A stretch of 30,992 bases of DNA, taken from assembly GCF_000003605.2 (NCBI RefSeq), contig NW_003144288.1, forward strand, positions 470,340 through 501,331, in the 5' to 3' direction. Under the pieces are notes generated by a model. That model was not told the origin of the DNA. It saw only the letters and a list, made by a program, of their open reading frames with translations, and did no database searches. The number at the start of each line of letters is the position of its first letter. The first letter of the stretch is position 1. A program made the translations under genes and the position numbers. Source of the DNA: Saccoglossus kowalevskii (Eukaryota; Hemichordata; Enteropneusta; Harrimaniidae). Positions 28,523-30,992 of the stretch are shown piece after piece.

Positions 28523-28673
28523 AAATGCCACAAATCCATCCAGTATAAACCAAACAACAGTTGTGCTGATCATCAGACATTCACAACCTTTGCATAGCTT
28601 AGGTTGTAGTAGATGTTTCTGTGTCTCAGCAGGATTTATTCCGGGGAATGTGATCGGACATCGTAGGACACCC
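28523..28673 (-). CDS. Orphan exon candidate, Cys-rich with hydrophobic end
   Basis: A 151-nt open stretch on the minus strand between a TTGTTCAG acceptor and a GTGAGT donor. It encodes GVLRCPITFPGINPAETQKH, then LLQPKLCKGCECLMIST and a hydrophobic end. The Cys spacing (C..C.C) and Pro-rich lead look protein-like, but no partner exon was found on either side and I do not recognise the family. It could be a pseudogene piece or chance. Confidence 0.18.
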
Positions 28674-29590
28674 CTGAACAACAATCCAACTCTAAATTGA
28701 GAAAACTGTACACATTTAACTGAAAACTAAAAATCCAACACAGCAATCATGAGAGTGGTGTAGGTCCTGAATGCCCTCAGGCAATCGGTAATTTTAATAA
28801 ATTGAACCAATGTTTCATTTTTCTAAAAACAGTTCAACTTAGTAGTAGTCGATCTTCTAACTTACATCGTTAGGTTATTATACAAAACCATAGAGCTATA
28901 GTTCGATGGTATCAGGAAATAACGCTATTTGTTGCAGTACTACGAAAGTGTATCAATTACTAAAGCTTGATAACTCGGGATAATACGGGTTGACTGTTAT
29001 CTCTTAATTTAGACTTAATGAGATAGGTATATTATTGTGATATCTCGGTGATACTAAATTATATTTTTATCAGATCTCGAATCATTGGCGGTAGTTATGT
29101 TCAAGTGTTATCGATATTTAAATTTGCTTACTTCTGCAAAATTGTAATCACGAGTAAAGTCATGTACACTCATCCTATCAAAATCCATAGTCAAATAAAA
29201 AAATACAAGACCAATAACACAAAACAACTGATAAACAATAACCTGGGATTGGCATGGCATGGTAAACATGAAGTAATGCCAGATATTTCGAAAAGAGCCA
29301 GCACATCCTACTGTCATGAATTTGTTTTTGCGTATCTGTTGACCGACTTAATTAACTGATTATTAGCGAATTGCTGTGTTATGTCTGTCATCGTGTAGGC
29401 CTATTGATGTTTTGGACGGAACTTGGCTCAGTGATTTGGAACTAATTTCCAGATATCCGTCGCGATTCTGACAGTTTATATCCACAGTTATTAATGTAGT
29501 GAACGATTAATCAAAAGATATGACGTATTCAGTACTTAGTGTGATTGGCTTTATGATTGAAGGTTACGCCCTAGAGTCTTTTTACTGTTT
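28674..29590. other. No gene seen
   Basis: About 900 nt of AT-rich sequence. The open frames around 29048-29359 overlap on both strands and have no motifs. Confidence 0.5.
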
Positions 29591-29593
29591 TGT

Positions 29594-30082
29594 AATTGGT
29601 TAGAGTTTTGAAAATGAATAAAGAGAATTTGAGTTGGTCTTGGCGAATACTCCAGGACAGACGCAGCCTTGGGCAGTCGAGTCCAGTCCGAGAGAGTCCA
29701 GGGGCGAGCCTTGAGGCAGTCCAGTCTTGGGCTAGTCTTGGGTCAGCCTTGCGAGAGTCTTGGGGACTTTTCCCCAGGGCGCTGTGTCTTATAGAGTGCT
29801 CCAAAAGATCGACTAAGACGAGAGCTGAAACGTATTTCGTTGTATGTGTCTTATTTGACTGAAAAGTTAAAGTGACTTTCCCGATCCCGTACCTCAAGGA
29901 GACGAGATATAGAGACGAGACGAGTTTCCCCCCTGACAAGTGTGGAGACCCCGAGAGAGAAGAATTTCCACCTGATACGTGAGTGGAGATCCCGGGCAGG
30001 TGTTTAACACACATTGACATCCTGTGAAGAAAAGTGAATTGGCGAAGGTGTGTCTTTCTTGTGAACCGAACTAACTGACTCG
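29594..30082 (+). other. Repetitive leader- or LTR-like tract
   Basis: ATTGGT (an inverted CCAAT) at 29594 and AATAAA at 29617 are followed by a degenerate tandem array built on CTTGGG/CTTGAG and AGTCCAG (about 29657-29765), then purine-rich GAGACGAGA-type sequence to about 30000. Composition differs sharply from the flanks. It resembles an untranslated leader or the U3/R region of a retroelement, but no diagnostic ends or primer-binding site were found. Confidence 0.3.
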
Positions 30083-30217
30083 ATGGCAGAGACGACTCGG
30101 AAACTGCGCTTGACGACTAACGCCTTTACCAGTATGGCACCGATGAACGACGCTGAAGAGATGAAGATTTCAGAACCCCTTATGAAGGACCAGTACCGGA
30201 TTGTACTGTATAATTAA
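30083..30217 (+). CDS. Short ORF of unknown status, 44 codons
   Basis: An ATG in good context (CGATGG) opens a 44-residue frame beginning MAETTRKLRLTTNAFTSMAP and ending RIVLYN. It follows the repetitive tract directly. There is no homologue I recognise; it could be an upstream ORF in a leader, the start of an element cut by the window, or chance. Confidence 0.15.
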   Translation: MAETTRKLRLTTNAFTSMAPMNDAEEMKISEPLMKDQYRIVLYN

Positions 30218-30992
30218 GAATTGAGCGACATTAAAGACAAGAAGATGACAAAGAACGACCCGGACTAACGCGACGACAAGAGAAGAGACGCTTATAGACT
30301 TTGACTTTAGCTATCTTTGTATTGCTTAGAGAACCGCTCGTTGGACACTGAAACTGACACTGTGTAACTCAGGACGTTGAACTCTTTTCCACAATCCTAA
30401 CCCTATTGCTCAGTAATGTAATGTATTGCTTGCTTTTCCTATCGTTTTTACCGTTTCTTTTAGTGATGTCGAATTGTATGTTATGTAAGCGCCCAGATTT
30501 TTGTTTTGAAATGATATTTAGTGACGTTCGAGGTCCTTTATAACGATTTAAGCGCGCTTCAGTGGACAAGTATTTGCAACACAGTGTTTTGAGTTTTGTG
30601 ATGTTTTATGGTGTTTTAACGAGTTTATGAGTACGGATTATGATGGAGAAAGTAATGCCCCAACGAGTTTTTCAGAGTTTTGAGATTTGTCGATGTACAG
30701 AGATATCGACGTTTTAAGAGTTGTTTTTGTTTACGTGTTGTTCCGGAATACTTCTGACGCTTTTTGAGTTGATAGCACCTTTGTAACGTTTTTTAATGTC
30801 TTTTTGAGATGAGAGTTTGGAGCGCTTATATACGCATTGTTTGATATCGCAAGCTTTTGTTCATGATTGACAGGATTATATGTAACTTAGTAGTGTCTAT
30901 CGTTTCGCTTTTCCCCGTCTTATTTGCCAGAGGAGTAATGTTTTATATAGCGGCTTTGTCTTTGCATTCTGTTACCACGCCGTATGACTTTT
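30218..30992. other. No gene seen
   Basis: First purine-rich (GACAAGAAGATGACAAAG-like), then T/G-rich with recurring GTTTTGAG and GAGTTTT patterns. The strand asymmetry may indicate transcription or a repeat family, but no feature can be defined. Confidence 0.45.

Noticed and set aside
1..30992. tRNA, rRNA or other structured RNA genes
   Set aside because: No cloverleaf, A/B box pair or conserved rRNA stretch was recognised by eye on either strand.

Overview
The window is animal (metazoan) genomic DNA. It is AT-rich and intron-dense, with GT...AG splice sites, microsatellites, small TIR elements and one run of N, and it has no bacterial or phage organisation. The species cannot be read from the sequence. 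A giant many-repeat cadherin without EGF or LamG domains, in a genome with short introns, suggests an invertebrate, perhaps an invertebrate deuterostome; that is a guess.

Almost everything that can be supported belongs to one minus-strand gene, from the ATG at 26262 to the TAA at 3386. I reconstructed 43 coding exons by hand. Every junction has an AG acceptor and a GT donor, and the reading frame closes at every junction except the one lost in the assembly gap (19971-20358). The visible CDS is 10,110 nt (3,369 residues plus stop); roughly 85 more residues are probably hidden in the gap. The protein has a signal peptide, a short Thr-rich linker, about 28 cadherin (EC) repeats (22 canonical DxNDN linkers visible, one expected in the gap, several degenerate), a Cys-containing membrane-proximal stretch, one transmembrane helix and a cytoplasmic tail of about 170 residues. 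The tail has no recognisable catenin-binding site. It carries three YxxM motifs, two YxN motifs and a PxxPxK motif, which is the profile of a phosphotyrosine docking platform.

The ectodomain was built by duplication at two levels. A three-exon module (about 740 + 66 + 155 nt; intron phases 0-1-1-0) occurs five times. A different three-exon module (about 805 + 105 + 120-141 nt) occurs twice, with a partial third copy. The layout is X-Y-Y-Y-Y-X-Y-(partial X), followed by single-copy EC exons. In the tail, two adjacent exons are duplicates that each encode a VPNYLVM...EY.D.DNM cassette. A 28-nt microexon sits between the transmembrane exon and the tail; skipping it would shift the frame and stop translation after 11 codons, removing all the docking tyrosines.

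The flanks carry no confident gene. On the left (1-3385) are the presumed 3' UTR and a stretch with four regularly spaced CCAAT boxes and a downstream AATAAA that resembles an LTR or promoter. On the right (26273-30992) are a possible 5' UTR acceptor, one weak orphan-exon candidate, and a repetitive CTTGGG/GAGACGA-rich tract. Mobile-element traces are two oppositely oriented copies of a TTAA-flanked MITE in introns 36 and 6, and a hAT-like MITE with an imperfect 8-bp target duplication in intron 12.
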